Assembly (NCBI GenBank): GCA_001464695.1
Contig: LNDQ01000072.1
Span: 19,357-83,356, forward strand
Origin: Betaproteobacteria bacterium Ga0077523
GTDB taxonomy: Bacteria > Pseudomonadota > Gammaproteobacteria > Burkholderiales > Ga0077523
Length of the DNA stretch: 64,000 nt
Direction: 5' to 3'
In this document: in pieces, positions 63,791 to 64,000 of the stretch
Numbering within the stretch: the first letter of the stretch is position 1
Layout: each line of letters begins with the position of its first letter
Notes under the pieces: model-generated
The model's input: only the letters and a program-made list of their open reading frames with translations
What the model was told of the DNA's origin: nothing
Databases searched by the model: none
Program-made: the position numbers and the translations under genes

Positions 63791-64000
63791 CACCGGCGGG
63801 GGTGGAGAAGGTGTACATCCTTTCCTCCGCCGTAGGTGGGGGAAGGAGCTGTACGTTCCCTCCTCTACCGCAGGTGGGGGAGGGGAGCTGTACATCCCCT
63901 CCTCCACCGAAGGCGGGGCAAGGAGCTGTACGTCCCCTCCTCCACCGAAGGTGGAACAAGGAGATGTACGTCCCCTCCTCCACCGAAGGTGGGGGAGGGT
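63791..64000. repeat. Tandem GC-rich repeat array, about 38-bp period, running off the window
   Basis: At least five imperfect units of the form GGAGCTGTACGTCCCCTCCTC plus CACCGAAGGTGGGGG, starting about 12 nt after the RidA-like stop. The units vary by a few bases and small indels. The sequence is the inner part of the dispersed hairpin repeat. The array may continue beyond 64000. Confidence 0.9.

Noticed and set aside
63791..64000. CRISPR array
   Set aside because: Units are contiguous and imperfect with no unique spacers, and no cas gene is present.

Overview
The window reads as chromosomal DNA of a GC-rich Proteobacterium, most likely a betaproteobacterium of the Burkholderiales type. 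The base composition, abundant 4-nt ATGA/GTGA overlaps, cbb3-type oxidase, HME-RND efflux, Liv-type ABC transport, DUF1328/CsbD/entericidin small genes and the UPF0280/DUF1185 gene pair all fit. No rRNA, tRNA, transposase, integrase, phage or CRISPR locus was seen. Taxonomy is inferred from gene content only.

Layout. 0-2.8 kb: 5' part of a Mo-hydroxylase subunit, an Lrp/AsnC regulator and a divergent secreted alpha/beta hydrolase. 2.8-6.8 kb (minus): a compact cbb3-like terminal oxidase operon (subunit I, CcoO-like and monoheme cytochromes c, Sco copper chaperone, membrane protein). 7.3-13.2 kb: four alpha/beta-hydrolase-type genes or relatives, an AraC regulator, a secreted repeat protein and a GlcG/HbpS-like protein. 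13.2-17.2 kb: an HxlR-MATE-MFS-SDR operon behind a 33-bp palindrome. 17.2-22 kb: PLP aminotransferase, DUF1015 protein, MHYT-GGDEF-EAL protein. 22-27.1 kb (minus): heavy-metal RND pump (adaptor and permease) with a coupled methyltransferase. 27.2-28.8 kb: threonine/serine dehydratase and DsbA/FrnE-like protein.

29-42.4 kb is the most distinctive region. It holds a two-gene Mo-hydroxylase (FAD subunit plus fused 2Fe-2S/Mo subunit), a 6-hydroxynicotinate-reductase-like Fe-S protein, an acyl-CoA ligase, a thiamine-diphosphate enzyme, a GntR/FCD repressor with an operator inside its own promoter, UPF0280, DUF1185 and a Liv-type binding protein. Together with the fused LivHM-LivG-LivF transporter, hydantoinase A and periplasmic RidA-like protein at 57-63.8 kb, it suggests uptake, hydroxylation, ring reduction and hydrolytic opening of an N-heterocyclic compound. 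The substrate is unknown and the pathway is inference.

44.6-53.1 kb is an envelope/stress island: NarL-type response regulator, receiver-only protein, CHASE3 histidine kinase, Crp/Fnr-like regulator, CsbD, entericidin-like lipoprotein, DUF1328 and several small secreted or membrane proteins. Most have strong Shine-Dalgarno sequences, and several share an upstream GTAGGAC-type box. 53-56.7 kb carries fumarase C, a phospholipase-D-type lipoprotein and a ferritin-like protein.

A family of GC-rich hairpin repeats (CCCCATCCCAACCTTCCCCC type) is scattered over the window. It lies singly, as an 86-bp tandem triplet at 11.7 kb and as a ~38-bp tandem array at the right edge. One copy forms the 3' end of the aminotransferase gene and another separates livHM from livG inside an operon.
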